Below are positions 7,679-16,103 of a DNA stretch of 64,000 bases, one piece after another; within the stretch, counting starts at the first letter, position 1; each line of letters opens with the position of its first letter. The stretch comes from Streptomyces chartreusis NRRL 3882. Its GTDB lineage: Bacteria; Actinomycetota; Actinomycetes; Streptomycetales; Streptomycetaceae. The notes below the pieces were generated by a model that searched no databases, was not told where the DNA came from, and saw only the letters and a list, made by a program, of their open reading frames with translations. Made by a program: the position numbers and the translations under genes. The stretch is from NCBI RefSeq assembly GCF_900236475.1, contig NZ_LT963352.1:4418501-4482500 (forward strand), read 5' to 3'.

Positions 7679-8740
7679 TCAGCCCTGGGACTGCAACTGC
7701 CGCAACTGCTGCTGTACGTGATCGAGCGCCCCCTCGCGCCGCCCGGGGACCCGGCCCCGCAACTCGGCGAGCGCCGCGCCCAGTTCGCGGGCCCGGGCGG
7801 GGTCGCGGATCTGGCCCCACTGGTGGTGGGCGCGGTCCACGGCGGCCTCGACGGCGGGCGCGTCCGGCGCCTGCCCGGCGTTCAGGCGGACGGTGGCCAC
7901 GGCCAGCCAGGTGTGACAGCTGCGGCCCGCGTCCCCGGCGAACATCGCCAGGTCGGCCCGGACCTCGGCCCAGTGCAGGGCCTCCTCGGAGGCGGGCCCG
8001 TGCGCGGCGACGGCGGCCTGTTCGTGCCGGGCGGCCAGGGCGTCGGCGTCGGAGTGGCGGCCGGACTGGACGGCGGCGGTGATGGCGGCGTGCGGGTCAC
8101 CGGCCGAGGGGCCCGGCGTGTTCAGCACGAGGTCCGTGCCCGCGCTCTCCGGCGCGATCCGGGCCAGCGCCTGCTGGTGCAACTGCTCCGCCGGCGGCCG
8201 GAACCCGCTGCGCAGGATCGTCGCGACGGCCTTCATGTACGCCGGTGCCGCGACCGTGCGTCTGGACGGCGGGGGCGCGATGCGGCCGTACACGGCGTTG
8301 CCGCGGCCCGAGTCCAGCGGGGTGCCGCGCAGCAGATCCCAGGTCTCGGCGTCCGCGTGCAGGTCGAGCAGGAGGGTCGTCGCGCCGGCCGGCCTCAGGC
8401 GCAGTTCGTCCCGGAACCAGTGCCAGGGGAAGGCCGTGTAGCGGGCGGTGGACGCGGTGGTGCGGGCCAGCGCCAGGTGGGGCAGGCGCTGGCGGCGGTC
8501 GAGCTGGAGCTGTCCGGTGACGAACACGGTGAGCGGGCCGGGGGCCGCGGCGGCGGCGCGCAGCCGGGTGAGGACGGCCTGCGGCTCCAGCGGGTCGGCG
8601 AGTTCGACGACGTTCGCGGTGTCCGTGCCGGCCAGCACGCCGGGCGGTACGGCGGCCAGGACGGGGAGCACGGACGCGGCGTCGACCAGGCGCCCCTTGC
8701 CCACCGGCGAGGCCGCCAGCAGCAGCACGGTTCCGGCCAT
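7679..8740 (-). CDS. caspase-like pseudoenzyme with helical C-terminal tail (putative)
   Basis: 353 aa from ATG 8740, preceded by the strong site GGGAGGGA; the longer frame upstream has no such support. Residues about 1-170 run parallel to the caspase fold of the neighbouring effector. 'LTVFVTGQLQL' stands where the effector has 'LLFYFAGHA', and 'TTLLLDLHADAE' stands where it has 'VVVILDCCYAG'. The catalytic His and Cys are therefore replaced. Residues about 215-350 are Ala-rich helices resembling TPR-type repeats (SDADALAARHEQ, EEALHWAEVRADLA). It ends 126 bp before the EACC1-like gene on the same strand. It may be a regulatory pseudoprotease of the same system, but the homology is inferred from spacing and pattern only. 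Confidence 0.6.
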   Translation of the reverse strand: MAGTVLLLAASPVGKGRLVDAASVLPVLAAVPPGVLAGTDTANVVELADPLEPQAVLTRLRAAAAAPGPLTVFVTGQLQLDRRQRLPHLALARTTASTARYTAFPWHWFRDELRLRPAGATTLLLDLHADAETWDLLRGTPLDSGRGNAVYGRIAPPPSRRTVAAPAYMKAVATILRSGFRPPAEQLHQQALARIAPESAGTDLVLNTPGPSAGDPHAAITAAVQSGRHSDADALAARHEQAAVAAHGPASEEALHWAEVRADLAMFAGDAGRSCHTWLAVATVRLNAGQAPDAPAVEAAVDRAHHQWGQIRDPARARELGAALAELRGRVPGRREGALDHVQQQLRQLQSQG

Positions 8741-8971
8741 CTCGTCCCTCCCCCTGTCGATCACGTACGGCAGCACCGTAACCGCTGCGGCTGCAAAGGG
8801 GGGCCTCAGGACCGCAAACGTCCGCCTTCGGGGGCTTCGCCCCTTCCACGGCGACGGCCCGGGCGCTACGGGCCGCAGCCGGTCCGGGCAACGCGTCGCG
8901 TCCGCCGACTTGCCAGCGGGACCCCGGCGGTGTGCCCTGGTAGGCAGGGGCAGGGAGAGAGGAGAGCTCTC

Positions 8972-9412
8972 ATGGCTCATGCGGCACCCGCTTCACGCAA
9001 GGTGACCACGCGACGCCGTACACCCGATGTCTTCAGCCCGCGCACCCACGCGATGGCGAAGGTCGCGGTACCCGTCCTCCTCGGGCTCGTCTACGGCTAC
9101 TGGGCCGCGGCCAACCGGCGCGACGCCGGGCCCATCACGGGCTGGAACCTGCTGTTCGGCTTCCTCACCGCGCTCGTGTTCGCCGTGCTGTTCGCCGCCG
9201 TGCGGGAAGTCGCCCCGCGGCTGCGCCGCGAACAGCACGCGCTGCTCTGGTTCGCCTTCACCGGCTGCGCGATCGGCTTCCTCTACAGCCAGACCGGCGA
9301 GTCCGTACTGAAGTCCACCGGGGTGGGGCTGGTGGTCGGGGCGGGCGTCTTCGTGACCATGTTCTACCGCTACTACACGCACGAGGACGCCACCGGCCGG
9401 CGCCTCGACTGA
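8972..9412 (+). CDS. four-TM membrane protein of unknown function
   Basis: 146 aa. ATG 8972 follows GGAGAG (8961-8966). After a basic 28-residue N-terminus come four hydrophobic helices (about residues 29-47, 58-80, 90-108 and 115-132) and a short polar tail (HEDATGRRLD). I recognise no named family; similar small integral membrane proteins are conserved in Streptomyces. It is divergent from the caspase-like pseudoenzyme gene across 231 bp. The function is unknown. Confidence 0.75.
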   Translation: MAHAAPASRKVTTRRRTPDVFSPRTHAMAKVAVPVLLGLVYGYWAAANRRDAGPITGWNLLFGFLTALVFAVLFAAVREVAPRLRREQHALLWFAFTGCAIGFLYSQTGESVLKSTGVGLVVGAGVFVTMFYRYYTHEDATGRRLD

Positions 9413-9504
9413 CCCGGTCCCGTACGACACGTCGGGCTCGGCATGTGGGGCCGAATGCAGTCACACGGGTCGCGGGCCGGGCCTGTGGCGCCTTGCCTGG
9501 AAGG

Positions 9505-10473
9505 GTGTCCGAGCACCGCCGGGCGCCCGTATCCGGGCAGGCGCCCCTCCGACCGCGGAACGCCCTGTCGGCCGTTCTGCTGGCCCTCGCGTGCCTGCTC
9601 GCGCCGTTCGCCACGCTCGCCTCCTGGGCGGCGCACGGCCTGACCGACACCGGCCGCTACGTCCGTACGATGGCGCCGCTCGCCACCGACCCGGACGTGC
9701 GGGGCGCGGTCGCGGACGCCCTCGGGGAGGGCATCATGCGGGAGGCCGGGCAGGAGCTCGACACCGGCCCGCTGCGCGGCACGGCCGGGCCCTTCGTGCA
9801 CGACGCGGTGCGCTCGTTCACCCGGACCGAGGCGTTCCGCACCGGGTGGGACGCGGCGAACCTGGCCGTCCACGACGCCGTGCTGCGCGCCCTGCGCGAC
9901 GACAGCACGCGCGCCTCCCCCGTCACCGTCGACCTCGCGCCGGTCCTCACCCGGGTCAAACGCCGGCTCACCGACGACCACGTGCCGTTCGCCCACCGCA
10001 TCCCGGTCCCGCACACCCGGGTCCCGGTGCTCCCGGCCGACGACGTGGCCCGACTGCGCAGGGGGTACCACGTGCTGGACACCGCCGCCTTCTGGCTGCC
10101 GCTCGCCACCGCCCTGTGCGCCGTGGCCGGGACCGCCCTCGCCGCCCGCCGCCGCCGCGCGGTCACCGCGATCGGCCTCGGCACGGCGCTGGGCGGCGGG
10201 CTGCTCGTCCTGGCCGTCGCGATCGGCCGCCGCCTCACCCTCGCCGACCTGCCCGACGCGCTCCACCGCCCGGCCGCCGGCGCGGTCTACGACGCCCTGA
10301 CGGCCACCCTGTCGACCGTGTCCTGGCTGCTGTTCGCCTTCGGCCTGACGGCGGCGCTCGGCTCGTGGCTCACGGGCCGGTACGGTCCCCGGCTCGCCTC
10401 GCGGCGACGTGCGCGAGCGTCCGCAGCGCCCGCCGCAGAACCGCCTCCGGAACCGACCCGAGCCCGAGCCTGA
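9505..10473 (+). CDS. Streptomyces integral membrane protein, unknown function
   Basis: 322 aa if started at GTG 9505 (VSEHRRAP); a longer frame from GTG 9445 is possible, and neither start has a convincing ribosome binding site. There is one N-terminal TM (about residues 23-42) followed by a large external region with 'DTGRYVRTMAPLATDPDVRGAVADAL', a pattern common in actinobacterial membrane proteins of unknown function. Three more TMs lie near the C-terminus (about residues 195-300), followed by a Pro/Ala-rich tail. The 3' end overlaps the convergent MocR gene by 104 nt. Confidence 0.75.
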   Translation: MSEHRRAPVSGQAPLRPRNALSAVLLALACLLAPFATLASWAAHGLTDTGRYVRTMAPLATDPDVRGAVADALGEGIMREAGQELDTGPLRGTAGPFVHDAVRSFTRTEAFRTGWDAANLAVHDAVLRALRDDSTRASPVTVDLAPVLTRVKRRLTDDHVPFAHRIPVPHTRVPVLPADDVARLRRGYHVLDTAAFWLPLATALCAVAGTALAARRRRAVTAIGLGTALGGGLLVLAVAIGRRLTLADLPDALHRPAAGAVYDALTATLSTVSWLLFAFGLTAALGSWLTGRYGPRLASRRRARASAAPAAEPPPEPTRARA

Positions 10474-11716
10474 CGGCGTCGGGCGTGTGGCCGGGGGAGA
10501 CGGCGAAGGCCGGGCCGGGCGTGACGGCGATGCCGTGCGCGGCGGCAGCCGCCGTGAAGGTGTCCGCGCGCCACGGGGCGGGCAGTTCCCACCAGGCGAA
10601 GTAGGCGCCGGGCTCGGACCGCACGGCGAAGCCCGCGAGTTCCTCGGCGAGGATCCGCTGCCTGCGCGCCGCGTCCGCCCGCTTGGCCGCCACCAGCCGC
10701 GCCACGGTCCCCTCCCCGGCCCACCGCACGGCCGCCTCCAGCGCGAACCGCCCCGCGCTCCACCCGCCCGACCGCACGGCATGGGCCACGGCCCCGACCC
10801 GGTGCGGCGGCACGACGAGGAAACCGGCGGTGAGCCCGGGCGCGACCCGCTTGGAGAGACCGTCGACGACGTGGGTGAGGGCGGGCGCGTGCACGGCGAG
10901 GGGATCCCCCGGCTCGTGCAGGAAGGACCAGATGCGGTCCTCCACCACCGGCAGGTTCAGGTCGTGGACCAGCGCCGCGAGTTGCAGCAGGCGAGGGCGG
11001 CTCGTCGTCAGCGACGTCGGGTTGTGCAGCGTCGGCTGCACGTACAGGGCGGACAGCGGCGCCGAACGGTGCGCGGCGGCGACGGCCTCCGGGAGCAGCC
11101 CGGCCGCGTCACCGGCCAGCGGCACCAGGGTGATGCCCAGCCGCGCCGCGATGTCCTTGACCAGCGGATACGTCAGCTGCTCCACGCCGACCCGGCCGCC
11201 CGGGCGGACCAGGGAGGCCAGGACGGCGGCGATGGCCTGCCGGGCGTTGCCGGTGAACAGCAGCCGGTCCGGGGCGGGGCGCCAGCCGGGGGTGGCGAGG
11301 AGCGTGGCCGCGGCCTCCCGGGCGGACTCGGTTCCGGTGGCGGCGGCCGGCAGCAGCGCCTCGGCCAGCACGTCGGGACGCAGCAGCGGCGCGAGGACGG
11401 GGGCGAGGAGCTCGGGCTGGCCGGGCGCGCTGGGGTAGTTGAGCTCCAGGTTGACGAGGGCGTCGGCGGGGCCGGGCTCGGCGAGCGCCCGGCCCGTCGG
11501 CCCGTCCGGGGTGGCCCGTACGAACGTGCCGCGCCCGACCTCGCCGACGACCAGCCCGCGCCGTACGAGTTCGCCGTACACCCGCCCGGCCGTCGACGAG
11601 GCGATGCCCCGGCGCCGGGCGAACGCCCGCTGCGGCGGCAGCCGTTGACCGGGCTTCAGCCGCCCGCTGGCGATGTCGTCGGCGATCCTGTCGGCGATAC
11701 GGCGGTAGTCACCCAT
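10370..11716 (-). CDS. MocR/PdxR-type GntR-aminotransferase transcription factor
   Basis: 448 aa. Residues about 1-75 are a GntR winged helix ('IADDIASGRLKPGQRLPPQRAFARRRGI'). Residues about 100-440 are a fold-type I aminotransferase domain with the PLP-lysine motif DGLSKRVAPG and the 'YVQPTLHNPTS' segment. MocR proteins use PLP or amino compounds as effectors and bind direct repeats. It is divergent from an alpha/beta hydrolase gene across a 79-bp gap containing two perfect ATTGCACCGAG repeats, the likely operator for both promoters. Likely regulon: itself and the hydrolase. Confidence 0.9.
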   Translation of the reverse strand: MGDYRRIADRIADDIASGRLKPGQRLPPQRAFARRRGIASSTAGRVYGELVRRGLVVGEVGRGTFVRATPDGPTGRALAEPGPADALVNLELNYPSAPGQPELLAPVLAPLLRPDVLAEALLPAAATGTESAREAAATLLATPGWRPAPDRLLFTGNARQAIAAVLASLVRPGGRVGVEQLTYPLVKDIAARLGITLVPLAGDAAGLLPEAVAAAHRSAPLSALYVQPTLHNPTSLTTSRPRLLQLAALVHDLNLPVVEDRIWSFLHEPGDPLAVHAPALTHVVDGLSKRVAPGLTAGFLVVPPHRVGAVAHAVRSGGWSAGRFALEAAVRWAGEGTVARLVAAKRADAARRQRILAEELAGFAVRSEPGAYFAWWELPAPWRADTFTAAAAAHGIAVTPGPAFAVSPGHTPDAVRLGLGSVPEAVLRRALRTLAHVAARRAGDRTGP

Positions 11717-11735
11717 CGGTCGGTCTCCCCCTTGG

Positions 11736-11769
11736 ATTGCACCGAGAGCAAAGATCTTATTGCACCGAG
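11736..11769. promoter_or_regulatory. direct-repeat operator for the MocR regulator
   Basis: Two identical 11-mers, ATTGCACCGAG at 11736-11746 and 11759-11769, are spaced 23 bp start to start. That is about two helical turns, in the intergenic region between divergent mocR-type and hydrolase genes. MocR/PdxR proteins characteristically bind such direct repeats. The second copy ends 26 nt before the hydrolase ATG, so binding could block or position RNA polymerase. The repeat is seen directly; the binding is inferred. Confidence 0.7.
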
Positions 11770-11795
11770 TAGTTGGAGCTGCCTAGGGTCTTCAC

Positions 11796-12614
11796 ATGGC
11801 ACCCTTCCTCGCATACGAGGACAAAGGACCCGTACCCTCTCGGCGGCCCCTTGTCCCCCTGGTCCTCGTCCACGGCCACCCCTTCGACCGCACGATGTGG
11901 GCCCCGCAGCTCGCCACCTTCGCCGCGACCCGCCGCGTCATCGCCCCCGACCTGCGCGGCTACGGCGCCTCCCCGGTCACCCCGCCCCTCACGGACTTCT
12001 CGCAGTTCGCCCGGGACATCGAGGCCCTGCTCGACGAGCTGGGGGTGGAGTCCTTCGTCCTCGCCGGCCTGTCCATGGGCGGCCAGATCGCGATGGACTG
12101 CTACCGCCGGTTCCCCGGCCGCATCCGCGGCCTGGTCCTCGCGGACACCTTCCCGGCGGCGGAGACCCCGGAGGGCGTCCGCACCCGCGACGCCATGGCG
12201 GACCGCCTCCTGCGTGAGGGCATGCGCGGCTACGCCGACGAGGTCCTGGAACGGATGGTCGCCCCCTACGCCCCCGCCGAGGTCAAGGCCCACGTCCACC
12301 GCATGATGACGGCCACCTCCCCCGAGGGCGCCGCCGCGGCCCTGCGCGCCCGTGCCCGGCGCCCCGACTACGCCGCCCTGCTGACCCGCGTCGGTGTCCC
12401 GGCCCTGGTCGTCGTGGGAGCCGACGACACCTACACCCCGGTCTCCGACGCCCGCGCCATGCACGCGGCCCTCCCGGACGCGGCCCTGCACGTGATCGAG
12501 GGCACGGCCCACATGCCGAACCTCGAACGCCCCGAGGAGTTCGACCGGGCACTCGGGGAATTCCTGGCCCGCGTCGACGCACGGCAACCTTCCACCGCCC
12601 CACCCCGTCTTTGA
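11796..12614 (+). CDS. alpha/beta-fold hydrolase
   Basis: 272 aa. It has the canonical order: oxyanion strand VLVHGHPFDRTMW, nucleophile elbow GLSMGGQIA (Ser), acid in VGADDTYTP (Asp), and catalytic His in GTAHMPNLERPEEF. This places it with the 3-oxoadipate enol-lactonase or esterase-like hydrolases; the substrate cannot be read from sequence. It is divergent from and probably controlled by the adjacent MocR regulator, so the substrate may be linked to an amino or vitamin B6-related compound, which is speculation. Confidence 0.88.
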   Translation: MAPFLAYEDKGPVPSRRPLVPLVLVHGHPFDRTMWAPQLATFAATRRVIAPDLRGYGASPVTPPLTDFSQFARDIEALLDELGVESFVLAGLSMGGQIAMDCYRRFPGRIRGLVLADTFPAAETPEGVRTRDAMADRLLREGMRGYADEVLERMVAPYAPAEVKAHVHRMMTATSPEGAAAALRARARRPDYAALLTRVGVPALVVVGADDTYTPVSDARAMHAALPDAALHVIEGTAHMPNLERPEEFDRALGEFLARVDARQPSTAPPRL

Positions 12615-12657
12615 GGGAGGATTCGGGCATCCCACCCCGCGAACGGAAGGCCGGGCC

Positions 12658-13656
12658 TTGGACACCGCCGCTGCCGAGTGGACCGCCACCGACGGGCCGG
12701 ACCACCGTCCGCCCGGACGGCGGCTCGGCGCCTGGTGCGCCGCCCTGCTGTTCGCCGCGGTCAGCGTGGTCGTCGGCTTCCGGACCGCCGGCAGCGACGG
12801 CTTCGCGCCCGTCCCGCAGGTCCTCGCCTTCCTCCCCTGGCTGCTCGCCCCCACCGCCCTGGCGCTGTTGCTCGCCCTGCTGTCCCGGTGGTGGCCCGGG
12901 ACGGTCTGGGGCGTGCTCCTGCTCGGCCTGCTGGCCTGGTTCATCGAGCCGTACGGCAAGGTCGGCGACCCCGTCGGCCGCCCGGTCGCCGACCTGCGCG
13001 TGCTGACCTCGAACGTCGAGTTCGGGCAGGGCACCGGGTCCCTGGTCGCCGCCGTCCGCCGCGAGAAACCGGACCTCGTCTTCGTACAGGAATGCGAGTA
13101 CGAGTGTGACGCGCGGCTGAAGGACGACCTCTCCCAGGACTACCCGCACCGCAGGGCCGTCGAGGGCGGCGGCTCCGAGGGCTCCGTCATCCTCAGCCGC
13201 TTCCCGCTGCGGCCCACCGACGGCGTCCCCGGCACCATGGGCATGCCCGGGGCGATCGCCGACGTCGACGGGCATCCCGTACGGCTCCAGCTCGCCCACC
13301 CCATGCCCCCGCTGCCCGGCGGGCTGGACCTCTGGCGCACCGAGCTGGAGGCCCTGCGCGACGCGGCCGCGGCCGACCCCGGCACCCCCCTCGTGCTGGC
13401 CGGCGACTTCAACGCCTCCCAGGACCACGCCGCCTTCCGCCGCATCCTCGACACCGGCCTGACCGACGCCGCCCGCCTCGACGACGCCGCCCGCACGGCC
13501 ACCTGGCCGGCCCGGACCGCGCCGACGTTCGGTGTGCAGATCGACCACGTCCTGGTGTCGAAGGACTTCGCGGCCGACCGCACGCGCTTCCTGGACCTGG
13601 CCGACACGGACCACCGGGCGGTGGTCACGGACCTGACACTGCACTCACGCCGGTAG
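12658..13656 (+). CDS. membrane-anchored endonuclease/exonuclease/phosphatase-family protein
   Basis: 332 aa. TTG 12658 is supported by GGAAGG at 12645-12650. After a short polar start, three TM helices (about residues 24-42, 54-75 and 80-96) lead to an EEP domain (about 104-330). Its motifs are 'SNVEFGQG', 'VQECEYECD', GDFNASQDH, QIDHVLVS and DTDHRAVVTDL, giving the metal-binding Asn/Glu, Asp-x-Asn and Asp-His sets. Members hydrolyse phosphodiesters of nucleic acids, phospholipids or inositides. With three TMs the catalytic domain is probably outside, suggesting a surface phosphodiesterase. The substrate is unknown. Confidence 0.87.
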   Translation: MDTAAAEWTATDGPDHRPPGRRLGAWCAALLFAAVSVVVGFRTAGSDGFAPVPQVLAFLPWLLAPTALALLLALLSRWWPGTVWGVLLLGLLAWFIEPYGKVGDPVGRPVADLRVLTSNVEFGQGTGSLVAAVRREKPDLVFVQECEYECDARLKDDLSQDYPHRRAVEGGGSEGSVILSRFPLRPTDGVPGTMGMPGAIADVDGHPVRLQLAHPMPPLPGGLDLWRTELEALRDAAAADPGTPLVLAGDFNASQDHAAFRRILDTGLTDAARLDDAARTATWPARTAPTFGVQIDHVLVSKDFAADRTRFLDLADTDHRAVVTDLTLHSRR

Positions 13657-13664
13657 GAGAGGAA

Positions 13665-13689
13665 GGGGGACGCCCGACAGGCGCCCCCC
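13665..13689. terminator. GC-rich hairpin between convergent genes
   Basis: GGGGG(A)CGCC pairs with GGCGCCCCC across a 5-nt loop. It lies just after the EEP gene stop (13656) and before the stop of the convergent phoX gene (13730), so it can serve both. Confidence 0.55.
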
Positions 13690-13729
13690 ACAGGTACCTC
13701 ACAGGGACCTCTCCGGTGTCCCTCTCCGC

Positions 13730-15823
13730 TCAGACGCCGATGTCGCAGCCGTCCGCACGCCACACGGCCACGACCGCCGGACGGACGTACGTCCCGGGAC
13801 CGTCGGGCCAGGTGCTGGCCGGCTTCTCCACGGACGCGCCGTCGATCTCGCCCGGGTGCTGCACGGCGACGAGGACCCGCCGGTCCTGGATGATCGGACC
13901 GCAGGTCTCGGCACCCTTCGGCACGGTCAGGAACTGCTTCAGCTCACCGCGCCGCTCACCCCGCGTCGCCACGCCGAACAGGCCGTCGTGCGATCCGAGC
14001 TGGGCGCCGTCGGTGGAGATCCACAGGTTGCCGTAGGGGTCGAAGGCCACGTTGTCCGGGCAGGAGATCGGGCTGACACCGTCCTTCGGGAACCCGGCGA
14101 AGTAGGTCACCGGGTCGTCCGGGTCACCGGCGACGAGGAACAGCGACCACGCGAACCGCGTGCTCTCGGGCCGGTTCCACCGCTCCGTGAGCTCCAGGAC
14201 GTGTCCGTGCTTGTTGGCGTTGCGCGGATTGGCCTCGTCCGCCTTGGCGTTGGAGCCGACACCGCGGTTGGAGTTGTTCGTCAGGGCGACGTACACCTTG
14301 CCGGTGACGGGGTTGGGCTCGATGTCCTCGGGCCGGTCCATCTTGGTCGCGCCCACCTTGTCGCCGGCGAGGCGCGTGAAGACGAACACCTCCTCGGCGC
14401 TCATCCCGTCCACGTGCGAGACGGCACCCTCGGCGGTGGCGGTGGCCAGGGGAATCCACTCGCCGCTCCCGTCGAACTCACCGTCGCCGGGAAGCTTGCC
14501 CGTGCCGTCGATCTCGATGGCGGGGGAGTCACCGGTGAGCTTGGCGACGTACAGCGTCCCCTCGTCGAGAAGCGACAGGTTGTGCTCGCGCACGGCACGC
14601 GACGACCCGTGCCGCATCCGCTTGCTGCCGACGAACTTGTAGAAGTAGTCGAACCGCTCGTCGTCACCGGTGTACACGACGGGCCGCCCGTCCGCCGTCA
14701 TCCTGATGTTCGCGGCCTCGTGCTTGAACCGCCCGAGTGCGGTGTGCTTGCGCGGCGTGGAGCTCGGGTCGTACGGGTCGAACTCCACGACGTACCCGAA
14801 CCGGTGTACCTCGTTCGGCTCCTGGGCGACGTCGAACCGCTTGTCGAACCGTTCCCACTTCCGCTCGCTGGCCCCGGTCCCGATGCCGTACCGCTTGTCG
14901 GTCGCCCGGCTGCTGTTGGCGAAGTACTGGTTGAAGTTCTCCTCGCCGTGCAGGGTCGTGCCCCACGGAGTCACGCCGCCCGAGCAGTTGTTGAGGGTGC
15001 CGAGCACCTTCGTGCCGGTCGGGTCGGCGGAGGTCTTGACGAGGTCGGACCCGGCGACGGGCCCGGTGAGCCGGAACTCGGTGGTGGCGGTGACGCGCCG
15101 GTTGAGCTGATGCCGGGGAACGGCGGTCAGCTTCCCGGTCTTCCGGTCCCCCTCCACGACGACGGCGGACAGCCCGTGCGCGGCCCAGGCGATCTCCACC
15201 TGCTCCCGGGTCGGACTGGCGGCGTCATACCCCCGGAACATGAGCACCTCGTCGGTGTACTCGTGATTGGCGACGAGCAGCTGCCGACCGCGCTCACCCG
15301 GCAGCGGAAGCAGCGCGAGGAAATCGCAGTTGTACCCGAACTGCCCGGCCTGGGCCTTGGCGGTCTGCTTCTCCGGGTCGAAGGCGGGCGCACCGCGCAG
15401 GATGGGCTCGCCCCAGCGGATGACGACGTTCTGCCGGTACCCCTCCGGCACGGTCACGGCGTCGGCGGTGTTGGGCGCGACGGGCGCGAAGCGCAGCCCG
15501 CGCGCGCCCTTGTTCTTGCGCCGGGCGGCGTCGGCGGCGGTGCCGGCCGTGGCGCCCCCGGCGGGAGCGGCACCGGCCTGCGGGGCCTGCGCGACACCCA
15601 CGGCTCCCGCGCCCGCGGCGGCCACGGTCACCACGGCCGCGGCCCGCATCATCGACCGCCGGCTGAGCGCACCGGCGATCACATCACCGACGTACTCGTT
15701 GGAGCTGGTGTTGGGCACCTCGTGGAAGCAGGCGTCACCACACCGGAAACGACAGGTCAGGGCGGACCGGCCGCCGGGGTGCGATCCGGACGGCGTTCCG
15801 ATCAACGGCAGCAGCTTGCGCAC
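13730..15823 (-). CDS. phoX: PhoX-type alkaline phosphatase (DUF839), Tat-exported
   Basis: 697 aa from GTG 15823, preceded by AGGAGAG; the longer frame lacks a site. A Tat-type motif (SRRSMMRAAAVV) precedes an Ala-rich hydrophobic stretch, fairly far from the N-terminus as in other Streptomyces PhoX proteins. The body carries PhoX phrases ('FDYFYKFVGSKRM', 'ETCGPIIQDRRVLVAVQHPGE', 'NRGVGSNAKADEANPRNANKHG'). PhoX is an extracellular Ca/Fe phosphomonoesterase that frees phosphate from organic esters. A two-unit PHO box lies 70-91 bp upstream, so PhoR-PhoP control under phosphate limitation is likely. It is monocistronic. Confidence 0.92.
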   Translation of the reverse strand: MRKLLPLIGTPSGSHPGGRSALTCRFRCGDACFHEVPNTSSNEYVGDVIAGALSRRSMMRAAAVVTVAAAGAGAVGVAQAPQAGAAPAGGATAGTAADAARRKNKGARGLRFAPVAPNTADAVTVPEGYRQNVVIRWGEPILRGAPAFDPEKQTAKAQAGQFGYNCDFLALLPLPGERGRQLLVANHEYTDEVLMFRGYDAASPTREQVEIAWAAHGLSAVVVEGDRKTGKLTAVPRHQLNRRVTATTEFRLTGPVAGSDLVKTSADPTGTKVLGTLNNCSGGVTPWGTTLHGEENFNQYFANSSRATDKRYGIGTGASERKWERFDKRFDVAQEPNEVHRFGYVVEFDPYDPSSTPRKHTALGRFKHEAANIRMTADGRPVVYTGDDERFDYFYKFVGSKRMRHGSSRAVREHNLSLLDEGTLYVAKLTGDSPAIEIDGTGKLPGDGEFDGSGEWIPLATATAEGAVSHVDGMSAEEVFVFTRLAGDKVGATKMDRPEDIEPNPVTGKVYVALTNNSNRGVGSNAKADEANPRNANKHGHVLELTERWNRPESTRFAWSLFLVAGDPDDPVTYFAGFPKDGVSPISCPDNVAFDPYGNLWISTDGAQLGSHDGLFGVATRGERRGELKQFLTVPKGAETCGPIIQDRRVLVAVQHPGEIDGASVEKPASTWPDGPGTYVRPAVVAVWRADGCDIGV

Positions 15824-15892
15824 TTTGCTCTCTCCTTGGATGCCCTTGGTGTCAGCGTGACCGTAGGGGCACATATGTGCGGCAGCCGGGCG

Positions 15893-15914
15893 CCAGGGTG
15901 AACAGCGGGTGAAC
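15893..15914 (-). promoter_or_regulatory. PHO box (PhoP-binding direct repeats) upstream of phoX
   Basis: Read on the minus strand, two adjacent 11-bp units, GTTCACCCGCT and GTTCACCCTGG, start with the PhoP consensus GTTCACC. Streptomyces PHO boxes are 11-bp direct repeat units of this form. The box is placed 70-91 bp upstream of the phoX start, consistent with activation. Flanking units are poor matches, so this is a core two-unit site. Confidence 0.8.
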
Positions 15915-16103
15915 CTGCGGCAGCCTTACGGCAGTTGTGGCGATTCAGCACGGCGACACCTTCGCAGGCCGGATGTCCCTCTTGACAGGCTGGGCCTCCC
16001 ACCCCTGACCCTGCCCAAGATCACCCAGGAGGGCCGCTAACCTTACGTGTCCGTCCTGGCCAGGGATTGACGGGCTTCAACTCACGCGAAGGGTTGCGCG
16101 CAC

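Noticed and set aside
8830..8870. GGGGCTTCGCCCC-type hairpin in the divergent gap near 8845 considered as a terminator
   Set aside because: It lies upstream of both divergent genes where no transcript should end, and the stem is only 4-5 bp.
13856..15901. 681-residue plus-strand frame over phoX
   Set aside because: It is the antisense shadow of PhoX, with biased Gly/Val/His composition and no motifs; PhoX has a PHO box and clear homology.
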